Below are positions 1-8,090 of a DNA stretch of 12,730 nucleotides, piece after piece. Source of the DNA: Euperipatoides rowelli (Eukaryota; Onychophora; Udeonychophora; Euonychophora; Peripatopsidae); NCBI GenBank assembly GCA_003024985.2, contig PXIH01S0003203.1; one strand, given 5' to 3'. Under the pieces are notes generated by a model. It was not told the origin of the DNA. It saw only the letters and a program-made list of their open reading frames with translations, and ran no database searches. Within the stretch, counting starts at the first letter, position 1; every line of letters begins with the position of its first letter. Both the position numbers and the translations under genes were made by a program.

Positions 1-845
1 ACTGTTATCATTTTTAATGAAATTTTATAATTATTTAAAGTACATTCTTTCATATTAACTAAAGTTGTTTTTTGGCTGCATATACCCTTTAACTGCAATT
101 ATAATTTTTAATGGAAATTTTTTTTTATTATATAAAATCAAGATTACATTCTAAGTAGGATTGATTTAAGATCTTATTAAAAAAAAACAGGCTGACTATC
201 ATCATTTTTTTAGGCAAGGCATTTTTTGTAGACAAAACTAATAATTTTTGCAACAATATTTAATGTTGCAAAATATGCAACATTACATATTATTGTTACA
301 ACATGCTGTACATAAACTGAGTCTTTTTTAAAAAAACTTCAAGTTGGATGGAATGTCGTTTTGATAGTAAAATTACTATGAACATTGCCATGTTTAAATC
401 CAAATGGATGGTATGATTTTAGTTGTAGATAAAGTTAATTTGGCTTCAATTTGATGATGCTAATAACAGATACATGCAAGTGATTTATATTTTTTAAGTT
501 ATTCGACTGCCTACAGCTTCTGTAAGAATGTTAAACGAACAGTAGGATTAGAACTAATACTCTTGGGACTGAAAAAAAGTACAATCTGTAGTTTGGGTTT
601 AAATGGAAAGCAAATTTCTAGTCATTACTGCTGCAATTTGTTTCTTAGAAGTAAATGTTTACAGTATATCTTATTGGTCAATTTGAAATTAGTAAAATTG
701 GAATACAATTATTATAGAGACCGACTAAATTGAAATGCAAGTTCTTTATAGTATAATAGTAATAATTTTAGAAAGAATCCCAAACTATTTAGTCCTGCAT
801 TAGTTGTATCCAACCCTGCCAATACAATAGACCCAAGGAATATAA
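1..845. other. AT-rich non-genic stretch
   Basis: No open frame, RNA gene or recognisable mobile element is seen here apart from the hairpin at 249-300. The sequence is dominated by A/T runs and stop codons in all frames. It could be intron or intergenic DNA; the sequence does not decide which. Confidence 0.6.
249..300. repeat. Long imperfect hairpin, 10-bp perfect inner arms
   Basis: TAATGTTGCA (261-270) and TGCAACATTA (276-285) are perfect inverted arms around the 5-base loop AAATA. The pairing resumes outward: TGCAACAATA (249-258) opposes TATTGTTACA (291-300) with one mismatch, separated from the inner stem by a small asymmetric internal loop. The total is about 20 paired bases in a 52-base unit. 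The shape would suit a very small foldback element or a small-RNA precursor. No target-site duplication or transcription signal is clear, so the function is unknown. Confidence 0.6.
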
Positions 846-944
846 AAACTCACTTTCCTCAGAATTGAAATGAGTTTGACCATGATTAAGCCTTTAGGCT
901 TGTTTCATCAGGGTATAAACCCAGTGTGGCCTTTCCCACCTGGG
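846..944 (-). repeat. Cluster of three adjacent hairpins with hammerhead-like motif
   Basis: Three stem-loops lie side by side. Hairpin A pairs AAACTCA (846-852) with TGAGTTT (871-877), extended by TTTC/GAAA (854-857/867-870) with one bulged C. Hairpin B pairs AAGCC (888-892) with GGCTT (897-901) around a TTTA loop, with an outer ATGA/TCAT pair (882-885/905-908). Hairpin C pairs CCCAG+GTGG (920-929, one bulged T) with CCAC+CTGGG (936-944). On the minus strand CTGATGA (911-905) precedes hairpin B, and CAAAC (878-874) follows it and opens hairpin A. This is the order of a hammerhead ribozyme core (CUGAUGA, stem II, GAAA, stem III). The usual G of GAAA is C here and a helix I is not convincing, so at best it is a decayed copy. 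Such motifs occur in Penelope-like and other retroelements. Confidence 0.45.
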
Positions 945-2890
945 AGAATAGATAATCACTTGTTCAAAGATCTAAGATTTACATAGTTATCGAATCTTGG
1001 AGCTTACAATATATGAAAAGTGTATTGTGAAAGTAGTTTTTAATAAGTTAATATTTTATCAGAATTATACTGTATAATTATATTCCCTCCCCCAAAAATG
1101 TGTAATAATAAAAGTTTTATATGAGAATTGTAGAAGTTATAATATCAAGTTCCCATCAAGCTCAATTACAAGTCATTACATTTTATACATCAAAAATTTA
1201 TAGCTAAACATAAATAAATTTATTGGAACTTTTAGTTCTTTATATCTAGATTTCATTATAAGATTTGACTATAGTAGAGGTTAAAATATTGAATAGTTAT
1301 ATTTTCATTGTATATTCTGCTTGATCAGCTTGTAATGGTTATGTACTGTTACTGTAGATACCATTGTAGATAAATTTTAGATATTTTTTATTCTCATTTG
1401 CAGCTATTAATAGTATATACCATATACATTATTTATATTTAAAACAGAATCAAATTAAATGTGCAAGTAAAATAATTTAAAATGTTCCTAACAATATGCA
1501 TATCATTAGAACATCAGTAAATAGACTATCAAGCAGGTGGAAAGCAAATTTCATTCAAACATTAGGTTTATGCTCAACTGATTAGTGAATTAAAGTATGC
1601 ATGTGGCTGTGGGGAGAGTAACACATTCTGTAGCAATTTTTTAATCGTAATGCCAAAAAAAAATTTTGAGCTTGTTGGGATTATATCAAAAACACAATTC
1701 TCATATCAAAACAATTTTTGTCCCCATTTTTAGAGGGAATAAAAATACATGAATTTCCAGGTGAAAAAAGCTAATTTCATAATGAAGTATTTTCTGCATA
1801 TTTTTCTACTTACTGTAGTAGTAATATTTTCTATTTCTATTTGAGTGTAGTAATGAAATTTTAGAGATCTGACTTTAGAGTTTAATTCATTTAAGTTATT
1901 TTAAATTGATTTTCAAACATTGTTGCTCTTTAATGATAATTAAAATGATTTTTTTTTAAATAAGGCATCGAATTAGAGCAAATTTCCAATTTACAAATAT
2001 TTTTATGTCATTGATCCTTTGTTTATGCTATGAATTTTTGAAATCCATTTACAGTAAATACTGTATATTTACTTATTTTGCAATTAAAACTAAAATTCAA
2101 ATTTTTTATTATTAAAGTATTTGTTAAAAGATAAATTACAGTAATCAATGTCAAAATATTTCCATTTTTTTTTTTTTTTTTACAATATAATTTAACCTTT
2201 TGTAAGCACTATTTTTAAAGATAAAATAAGCCTTAAAAAATCAAGTGCAATTAATTCTAATATGAACCTAGTCGATTCTTTAATTCTCATGCCTTTACTT
2301 AGCAAGGAGAATATGTGGCTTGATTGTAAATTCAAATAAAATTGTTAGTTTAGCATCTGTGATTTTTACCTGCATTTATAACTTTTTTTTTTTTTCTTTT
2401 AAATAATGGGGCAAAACTAACTTCTGCCAATCTTTTTATACAAATATTGTTTTAAGGATGTGATACTTTTTTAAATCCATTATTTTTTTCTTCGCAAAAA
2501 AAAAAAAAAAAGTAGTTTTTTTGAATTCTTTTATTTAAAAAAAAAAAAACTCACTGCATCCTTTCTAATCATTAAATATTAAAAAAAAAAATCATGTTTT
2601 TATAAACTCTCATTTCTTTGCTTGTTCAGAAAGTCAGTTGAGATTTTGACTTTGCAACTGTCTTGAGCTTTTCTAAGATGCCAACATACTGTAAATTATC
2701 TTGCTTATTGATTTTGTTCATAAAAAATTGTATAGAAAGTTTTTATTAGCATTTTCTCAATAAATTACTTTTATCGAAAGATTAATATTTGCTGTTTGAT
2801 TTTATAGATGCAAAAATTGATTATTACGGTACATAAAGTGTATTGTACATGTATAGCCTACTGAATTAATTAAATGAACAAAATCAAAGC
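945..2890. other. AT-rich non-genic stretch with homopolymer tracts
   Basis: No coding frame or RNA gene is supported. The segment contains five copies of TACTGTA/TACAGTA up to 2065, including the paired TACAGT-AAAT-ACTGTA at 2050-2065, plus further copies at 2137 and 2687. From 2165 onward it contains long T and A runs, annotated separately. Confidence 0.6.
2165..2591. repeat. Series of poly(T) and poly(A) tracts
   Basis: Homopolymer runs occur at 2165-2181 (17 T), 2383-2395 (13 T), 2496-2511 (16 A), 2537-2549 (13 A) and 2581-2591 (11 A). The three A tracts lie within 100 bases. They could be tails of old retroposons, but no tRNA-like head or clear target-site duplication is seen next to them, so simple slippage tracts are equally likely. 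Confidence 0.6.
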
Positions 2891-2938
2891 AAGGTGCATA
2901 TTTTTGTTTTTTCTTCAAAAGAAAATGAAAAGCACCTT
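2891..2938. repeat. Inverted repeat, 7-bp arms
   Basis: AAGGTGC (2891-2897) and GCACCTT (2932-2938) are perfect inverted arms. The interior is a T-rich half followed by an A-rich half (about 2900-2931) that can extend the stem imperfectly to a short loop near 2916. Possible small foldback element; function unknown. Confidence 0.4.
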
Positions 2939-3605
2939 AAGACAGCCGTAACATCGTAACTTGTCGGTTCATTTTCATTGGATAAAATTATCTCCGATCC
3001 ATTGTTCTTTACAAATGAACATTAAAAATAATTTATGAGTGTTCCATTTAGCACTTTGTTTCTGACCAGCAAAAGTTTTTTTTTATTGCCAAGAAACATT
3101 TCCATAAGCTGAAATATTTTTTATGAAAAACAAAGCAAATAAATTTGAGCCAGATACTTTGGGATGCAGTCAATACAAATGGTCCTAGCTGAGTTTTGAA
3201 AACAAATAGAAGGATTAGCATGATAAGAGCTTGGAAGGAAAGAAGCAAAAAAAAAAAACTGGATCCCTTGCCTTTTATTTACAATATTTGGATGCAAACT
3301 AACACTTTTATTTGATCCAATAATGAAAATATGTAATATATGATTTAATAATTTTATTTTATTGTTGCTTCAACATGCATGTTTTTGAAAATGGCATTAA
3401 TAAAAAAAATTATATTTCATCCAATTTAGTTAAAATTTTTATTGAACTTTAAAAGATCAATGTTATGTGAAATCTTTATTAGTCTGGTTTTAAAGAAAGT
3501 AGTTAGTTCTTTTTTAAAAATATGAAATTACTGACCTAGTTTCAATTTTATAAAAAGGAACTAGTCCATTTCTTTTTGAGGATGTGAATTCCTAATTTTG
3601 AAAAT
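2939..3605. other. AT-rich stretch, no gene seen
   Basis: A 66-codon minus-strand open frame at 3048-3248 is low-complexity and has no recognisable family features; it is treated as chance. The only notable element is GTAACTTGTCGGTT (2956-2969), which recurs exactly at 4496-4509. Confidence 0.5.
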
Positions 3606-3614
3606 AACTAATTA
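3606..3614. repeat. Left target-site duplication of SINE
   Basis: AACTAATTA here is repeated exactly at 3892-3900, immediately after a poly(A) tail, as expected for L1/LINE-type retroposition. The A-rich composition lowers its weight: the first A's of the right copy merge with the tail. Confidence 0.55.
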
Positions 3615-3891
3615 CCTTTTTGTCAAGATCTTGTGGCCAAGTGGTGAGAGTACTTGGATTGTTAAGACTAAGACATATGCTGGGGATCCAGGTTCAATCC
3701 CCAGCTAGGGCAATTATGGAATGTTTATTTCTCCCTAGCTTTGGGTTACCAAGTACGCTGTCCTTTACCATCATGATTTTAACAAGTAGTAATTTGATAT
3801 ATAAAACTGATTTATGTACTCTCTAAGTAATTAATTAAATAGGATAAAAATTCATGTCCCTGGAGGGGAGATTTATTTTAAAAAAAAAAAA
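3615..3891 (+). mobile_element. tRNA-derived SINE with poly(A) tail
   Basis: The head resembles a tRNA gene. An A-box-like TGGCCAAGTGG lies at 3634-3644 and a B-box-like GGTTCAATCC at 3691-3700, the internal RNA polymerase III promoter arrangement. Around the B box GCTGGGG and CCCCAGC form a perfect 7-bp stem. No proper acceptor stem or anticodon arm can be drawn, so this is not a working tRNA. A tRNA-unrelated body (about 3716-3879) follows, then an A run, then a 9-bp duplication of the sequence before the head. The total of about 277 bp is normal for a SINE. The insertion is in plus orientation. The family name is not recognised. The 68-codon frame at 3620-3826 lies inside it and is not a gene. 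Confidence 0.75.
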
Positions 3892-3900
3892 AACTAATTA
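3892..3900. repeat. Right target-site duplication of SINE
   Basis: Exact copy of AACTAATTA found at 3606-3614, directly following the A run that ends the SINE. Confidence 0.55.
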
Positions 3901-4707
3901 GCTTTTTAAAATTAATTGGAGTTTATGTGCTCTAAATATTACAATATACAGCTGCTGCCAGAGGATGTTTGTATTCAGTGAATGGGTTAATATTAGTCAA
4001 ATTGATTGTTTGATCTCCTGTACTATGTTTTTAGCAAAATTGCTGTTTTTATAAATCAGGAGTCCCTGTTGTTTCCAATCTCACATCATTTATGCTCCAA
4101 GAAGTGAGCTGATGAAAACATTTTAAAATATTTAGTGATTCAAGTTGCTCGTGCCCCTTTTGTAGTATTTATTAACTATTTCAGAACTGCAAATTGGGGT
4201 AATATTACTAAATTACTTTTGTAATTTCTATGGGTACGTATTATGAGTCAATAAGCACAATAATTATTACTTATTTTTTTATTATATTACCAATCCAAAT
4301 AAGAAATTAAGAAACAATTGCATTCATTTAGTAGTGTTATAGACTAACCAAACTAAGCATTATCAAATGTCTTCAAATAATCTGTTCAGATGTTAAAATA
4401 TTGCAACTTTCCTGTCAACAAAAAAAATATATCTAAGCTTATTAACCTTTTACAATACTTATGCTGCTGCACAAAATTAGGATTTTTTTTCAAGTGTAAC
4501 TTGTCGGTTGGCAAAAACAGAATCAAACTTCCAGCAATCTGTGCATATTAAGGTTTTGACTGGTACATCCTTTGCAAGAATTTGTCCATGATGTCAGACA
4601 TTATGTGTTTGGAATTTCAGCCTCAATATAAAGACTCAAAAATTTATTTTATCAATAAATACGGTATATGGTCAGTTTAATGAAAAAACAAAATTGAATA
4701 GTAACTA
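3901..4707. other. AT-rich stretch, no gene seen
   Basis: No supportable coding frame, RNA or mobile element is seen. It contains the second copy of GTAACTTGTCGGTT (4496-4509). Confidence 0.5.
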
Positions 4708-4711
4708 TTAA
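4708..4711. repeat. TTAA target site, left
   Basis: TTAA directly before the left terminal repeat; an identical TTAA follows the right end at 5881-5884. Confidence 0.8.
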
Positions 4712-4745
4712 GGGGACAGATGAGTCAAAGACAATAAAAAAAATA
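4712..4745 (+). repeat. Left terminal inverted repeat of TTAA element
   Basis: Begins GGGGACAGATGAGTCAAAGA and matches the reverse complement of the right end (GGGCACAGATGGGTCGAAGA) at about 17 of the first 20 positions, then continues into an A-rich segment. The match and the flanking TTAA define the element border. Confidence 0.8.
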
Positions 4746-4950
4746 GTAAAAATGACCACTTTGATTTTTTTTTTTACTATTTAAGCATAAATAATCTTCC
4801 CTGTTTCCAAAAAATCCAGTTTTATTAATATATTTCTAAAAAAAACTTATTAAAATTGAATTTATTAGTACCTACTTTTATTTTTGTTTATGTTCAAAAG
4901 ATATTTTAAAATGCTCTAACTTTGAATCGTTAATATCTCGAGTTACTGTA

Positions 4951-4963
4951 TATATATATATAT
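4951..4963. repeat. (TA)n microsatellite
   Basis: A short alternating TA run directly after TACTGTA (4944-4950), inside the TTAA element. Confidence 0.6.
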
Positions 4964-5089
4964 TCGCCTTTGATGCGGTTTCTTTTGTAAAACACCTTTG
5001 ACCTTTGTTTACAAGTCTATGACGTCCAAAGAAAATGCGATAATTCTCTGCAATTTGATAAAAGCTCTAAATACTTTTTTTTTTTTTTT

Positions 5090-5440
5090 TCAAATTAAAT
5101 ATGCACGCAATCGTAAAATGTCTTTAAAGCTCAGATGCTTTGATAATTTAATTGGCAAAATCTAAACGATAAAATGTGAACATAATGTTGGCTTGTTTAC
5201 TAATATTTTGCATGCTAAATTTTATTAAAATGATTTTTAGAATTTATTTAAATGTCTGTAAAGCGTTGACGTTGCTATAATAAATCGTAATTTGATCAAA
5301 TAACAAAATTTGAACTCCACTCGTATTTGTTTACTAATATTTTTAAAAGTAAAGTATTGAAATAATATATTTTGTATGCAAAATTTTATTAAAATGCATT
5401 TTTTTTAGTAATTTATGTCTTGAAACAAAATTAAATACTT
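5090..5440. repeat. Imperfect tandem repeat, 134-bp period, inside the TTAA element
   Basis: AAATGTCT occurs at 5116-5123 and 5250-5257, and TTGTTTACTAATATTTT at 5193 and 5327; both pairs are exactly 134 bp apart. The flanking text also aligns: TAAAGC follows the first pair in each copy, and AAATTTTATTAAAATG follows the second. A third partial unit (about 5380-5440) is shifted by roughly 30 bp because of extra sequence near 5345-5370. This is an internal minisatellite-like expansion of a transposon, with about 2.3 units. Confidence 0.65.
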
Positions 5441-5840
5441 TTTGTTGTCATAAAATTTTAGAAACTCAATGCAAAGCTTTAACGTTTTTTTTTTTCTAAA
5501 TTAGATTTTTACATGCATGGTGATTTTGTGGAGCAGATAATTCCTAAACCACTTATCCATTTTGGAAAAAAACTGCAGGTATTTTTCAATATTATATGTA
5601 GATAGAAATAAGTTTCATGTATCCAGATCAATAAATTACTGTAGGTAGATAAAAGGCTAAATATTTTGGACCATTGAATAAAAAGTTCCAAATCTATAAA
5701 AGTTAAAGCTATAAAATTTCTTCTTAGTACTTTTTGGAGCTATATGTATAAACCTACAAAAATTTTATCACTATTCTTCAAGAAATGCTTTCCACAAAAA
5801 AAAAATATTTTTCAAGATGGCCACCATTAAAAAAGAAACT

Positions 5841-5851
5841 GGGGGGGGGGG
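5841..5851. repeat. Run of 11 G
   Basis: An uninterrupted G11 tract lies at the inner edge of the right terminal inverted repeat. It is the only such G run in this AT-rich window. The left arm has A/T there instead, so the tract arose in this copy or in one arm of the family. Confidence 0.9.
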
Positions 5852-5880
5852 ATTTTTTTGTCTTCGACCCATCTGTGCCC
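5846..5880 (-). repeat. Right terminal inverted repeat of TTAA element
   Basis: Reading the minus strand from 5880 gives GGGCACAGATGGGTCGAAGA, the partner of the left terminus at 4712. Confidence 0.8.
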
Positions 5881-5884
5881 TTAA
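5881..5884. repeat. TTAA target site, right
   Basis: TTAA abuts the right end and matches 4708-4711. Confidence 0.8.
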
Positions 5885-7076
5885 ATTTTGTAAAATGCCT
5901 GCACACCTAAATAATCTGTACTTATCCTACTTACTCAACATTGTCAAACCAGAATATGATTGAAGATCAACTAATATGGACACACAAAGAAACAAACAAT
6001 AATCCATGGACTTATGCCACATTTAACGACTTTGTGGGAAATGAAGAAATGACAAATATTTGTGCAAAATATATCCCCACGCTTTGATCAAGTATACACA
6101 CAGTATATAGAATGTATGACAAATTTTGTATGGTATTAAAATTACCGTAACAGAAGTTGTGACTTACAGCCAAATACATTAAAATAGCCATGGAATTTAA
6201 TAAAACTCTTATGGTGAAAATAATTTTAAATTCAAAGGTAATTTTATTTTTAAAGTTTATGATCCACATTTCTTCAAAAGTGAAGAGCTTTTGATTTCAA
6301 GGAGCTTAACCTTCTTAATGGTCAAACCCTCAGAAAAAAACATAATGAAGACTAGCTCCTACCACATCCTTTTTACTTTTTAAAGGTCCAGTATAATTAT
6401 TTTTACTACAGACATCTAAAATATATGTTCAATTTACAACCGTTATTCTTAGTCAAGTGATTTACTGTATATCCACTGTCATTTTCAGTGAAAAAATATA
6501 TAGCATCAACATCTATTAAAAAAAAGTTAATAAATACAGGTTTACATGAAAGGATTTTTTTCTTTTATAAAATAAACCTGTAAACCATTTTTAAACATTC
6601 AAAAGACGACTATTCAATCATAATAAAAATGATAAAAATCAATATTTTTTTAATGTTTGCAATTTAATTTGTACCTATTTTTTAAAAAAATATACATGGC
6701 TAAAATCATTTTAACTTTGAATTTTGGTCGATTTTCTAGAGAAATAAATATTTTGAGTCTGTACTTTTCTAATAAATTTTTTAAGCACATTCCTTCTAAC
6801 AATTTATATTATTAATAATGTCAAACTATAAAAAAACAAAACAAATTAAAATGCATAATTGCGAAATGAAAATTTATTATTTTACAGTTTGAGGATAATT
6901 TTTTTATTTTTTTTTTTTTAAAAAAAAACAATGCTAATAATTCTGGAATTTAAAATGTATATTTACTTACATTTTACTAACAAGTATTTTCTTAAATACA
7001 AAAGCAAATAAATTTAATTTACATTTTTTATTGTATCAATTTTTTTTACAGATTAGTCACAATAAGGATGCTTTAC
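5885..7076. other. AT-rich stretch, no gene supported
   Basis: An 85-codon minus-strand open frame (6012-6269) is phenylalanine/isoleucine-rich with no recognisable motif and is treated as chance. The hairpin at 6535-6582 is the only distinct structure. If a minus-strand gene ends at 7947, part of this could be its downstream flank. Confidence 0.5.
6535..6582. repeat. Hairpin with perfect 10-bp arms
   Basis: TACAGGTTTA (6535-6544) and TAAACCTGTA (6573-6582) are perfect inverted arms. Inside them ATGAAAG (6546-6552) opposes CTTTTAT (about 6562-6568) with one G-T pair, leaving a short T-rich loop. The whole is a 48-base stem-loop with about 17 pairs. It could be a small foldback or a small-RNA precursor; no promoter or duplication supports either. 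Confidence 0.6.
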
Positions 7077-7185
7077 CTGTGTGATTTACAACAGTCACAA
7101 CATAAAAATGGTATATAAAAAGGAATAAAGAAACATAGTACCAAGTAGTGATGCTGTATACACACCTCTTGTGACTATGGCTTCT
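7077..7185 (-). other. Weak candidate internal exon (minus strand)
   Basis: On the minus strand the segment is preceded by ACTTTCAG at 7186 and ends at ACACAG|GTAAAG (7077/7076), a good donor consensus. It is less AT-rich than its surroundings. One frame is open through the whole segment and beyond (7257 to 7057); it encodes a mixed hydrophilic then hydrophobic peptide with no recognisable family. A second frame gives EAIVTRGVYTASLLGTMF followed by a hydrophobic tail and a TGA at 7097-7095, which looks more protein-like but stops before the donor. Which frame is real, if either, cannot be decided. Splice-like signals arise often by chance in this kind of sequence. Confidence 0.18.
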
Positions 7186-7946
7186 CTGAAAGTTTTCTTC
7201 TCTTTTTAAAAAAGTTGGAGAACTATTGCTGAAGACAAAACCTGAAAAGGAGGTCACCCAATTCGAAATTTCTCTTTACATTTTTTGTTTCTTCTTTTTT
7301 TTTAATAAATTTAAAAGAAAAATAATAATAATTTTCATATATGAAATTTGAGAGATAATGAAAAAAGTTCACAAGTATTTATTTTTTTCCAAGTTGCTGT
7401 TCTCACGAAACAAAATAACAGCTTTGTTTTTATACAAAAAAAGTCTATACACTTCTCTAATTTCTTTTAAACTCATCAATGTCCATCAAATATGGGTCAA
7501 ATTTTTGGAGACTGGTTCAAATGTATAGATGTAGATATTTATACCTACTCTTACATTTTATAAGGAAGAGTATATTAAGGACAACCCAAAAAAAAAAATA
7601 AGCCCTCACAGCCATCTGTAGGGATTAGGGCAATCAATGCCCCCTCAACAGGGAAAACAACTTCCCTTAGTGTTTATCACAGATTCACAAGGTAGGAAAA
7701 AAAACATCAGTAAATACAAGCTGAAGAAAAAATGTATAAATGGTAGAGGACAGTTTTTTTTTCATATCCTTAATAGGCAATAGTATCAATTTATTAGAAC
7801 CACTCACCAAAAAAAAAATAAAGTATGTGACTACAATGAAAAACAGCTTGAATTTCAGAGAGCACACACTCACTTTATAAATTAAAAATGCATGTTTTGT
7901 TGAGCATTATGAAAGACACTTTCCGTATTCTGGCACTTGGATAATT
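7186..7946. other. AT-rich stretch; possible 3' UTR of a minus-strand gene
   Basis: If the exon at 7947-8032 is real, this would be its 3' untranslated flank. An AATAAA on the minus strand (TTTATT on plus near 7790) is in a suitable place but common in AT-rich DNA. It also contains two small GC-rich hairpins (7628-7667). Open frames here are low-complexity. Confidence 0.3.
7628..7667. repeat. Two adjacent short perfect hairpins
   Basis: GGGCA-ATCAA-TGCCC (7628-7642) and AGGGAA-AACAAC-TTCCCT (7650-7667) stand side by side in a locally GC-richer patch (about 7600-7670). They would lie in the 3' flank of the candidate minus-strand exon at 7947. No known element is recognised. Confidence 0.45.
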
Positions 7947-8032
7947 TCAAAAAGAATCCACATAGGTCTTTGTAGCTTCTTGAGATAAAGAATGAATTAA
8001 AGGACCAACACAATTGCCTGGGATAAGTGTGC
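7947..8032 (-). CDS. Candidate terminal coding exon, unknown protein (minus strand, partial)
   Basis: On the minus strand an acceptor-like sequence, an unbroken run of pyrimidines (mostly T) ending TTTTAG, stops at 8033. The following 86 bases read as two bases completing a codon, then 27 codons and TGA (stop 7949-7947). The peptide begins TLIPGNCVGPLIHSL and ends TKTYVDSF. Its composition is balanced and unlike the F/I/K/N-rich chance frames elsewhere in the window, and the base composition is locally less AT-rich. I do not recognise the protein. No matching upstream exon with a compatible donor is obvious between 8033 and 12730; such an intron would contain the hAT element and the SINE. A chance frame remains quite possible. 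Confidence 0.3.
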
Positions 8033-8082
8033 CTAAAAGAAAAAAAAATTAACATTACATAATGAAAGTAATTGAATCAAGT

Positions 8083-8090
8083 CTATAAAA
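8083..8090. repeat. Left 8-bp target-site duplication of hAT element
   Basis: CTATAAAA here matches CTATAAAG at 8298-8305 in seven of eight bases; an 8-bp duplication is the hAT hallmark. Confidence 0.7.

Larger units (their letters stand above)
4712..5880. mobile_element. Non-autonomous TTAA-targeting DNA transposon
   Basis: A 1,169-bp unit with terminal inverted repeats, flanked on both sides by TTAA. TTAA duplication is typical of piggyBac and Kolobok superfamilies. The ends here (GGG... after TTAA) do not decide between them. No transposase or long open frame lies inside, so it would have been moved in trans. Both arms carry a related inner motif about 170-200 bp from the end: TGCTCTAACTTTG at 4912-4924, and AGCTTTAACTTTT on the minus strand at 5710-5698. 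The middle (about 5090-5440) is a 134-bp-period repeat. The element holds more CpG than the DNA around it, e.g. near 4965-5040 and 5100-5330. A related lone arm starts at 9664. Confidence 0.8.

Noticed and set aside
2496-2591. Three poly(A) tracts as tails of tandem retroposons
   Set aside because: No heads, bodies or target-site duplications could be matched to them.
3634-3715. Functional tRNA gene
   Set aside because: A- and B-box-like sequences are present but no acceptor, anticodon and T stems close together; the poly(A) tail and duplication indicate a SINE.
3620-3826. 68-codon plus-strand open frame
   Set aside because: It lies within the tRNA-derived SINE and overlaps its promoter boxes, so it is a chance frame.
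4080-4140. Second hammerhead-like motif (CTGATGA on plus near 4110)
   Set aside because: No proper stem II and no GAAA follow at the right distance.
6012-6269. 85-codon minus-strand open frame
   Set aside because: Rich in F, I, N and Y as expected from AT-rich sequence. It contains a GTAAGT donor-like site but no convincing acceptor or recognisable protein.
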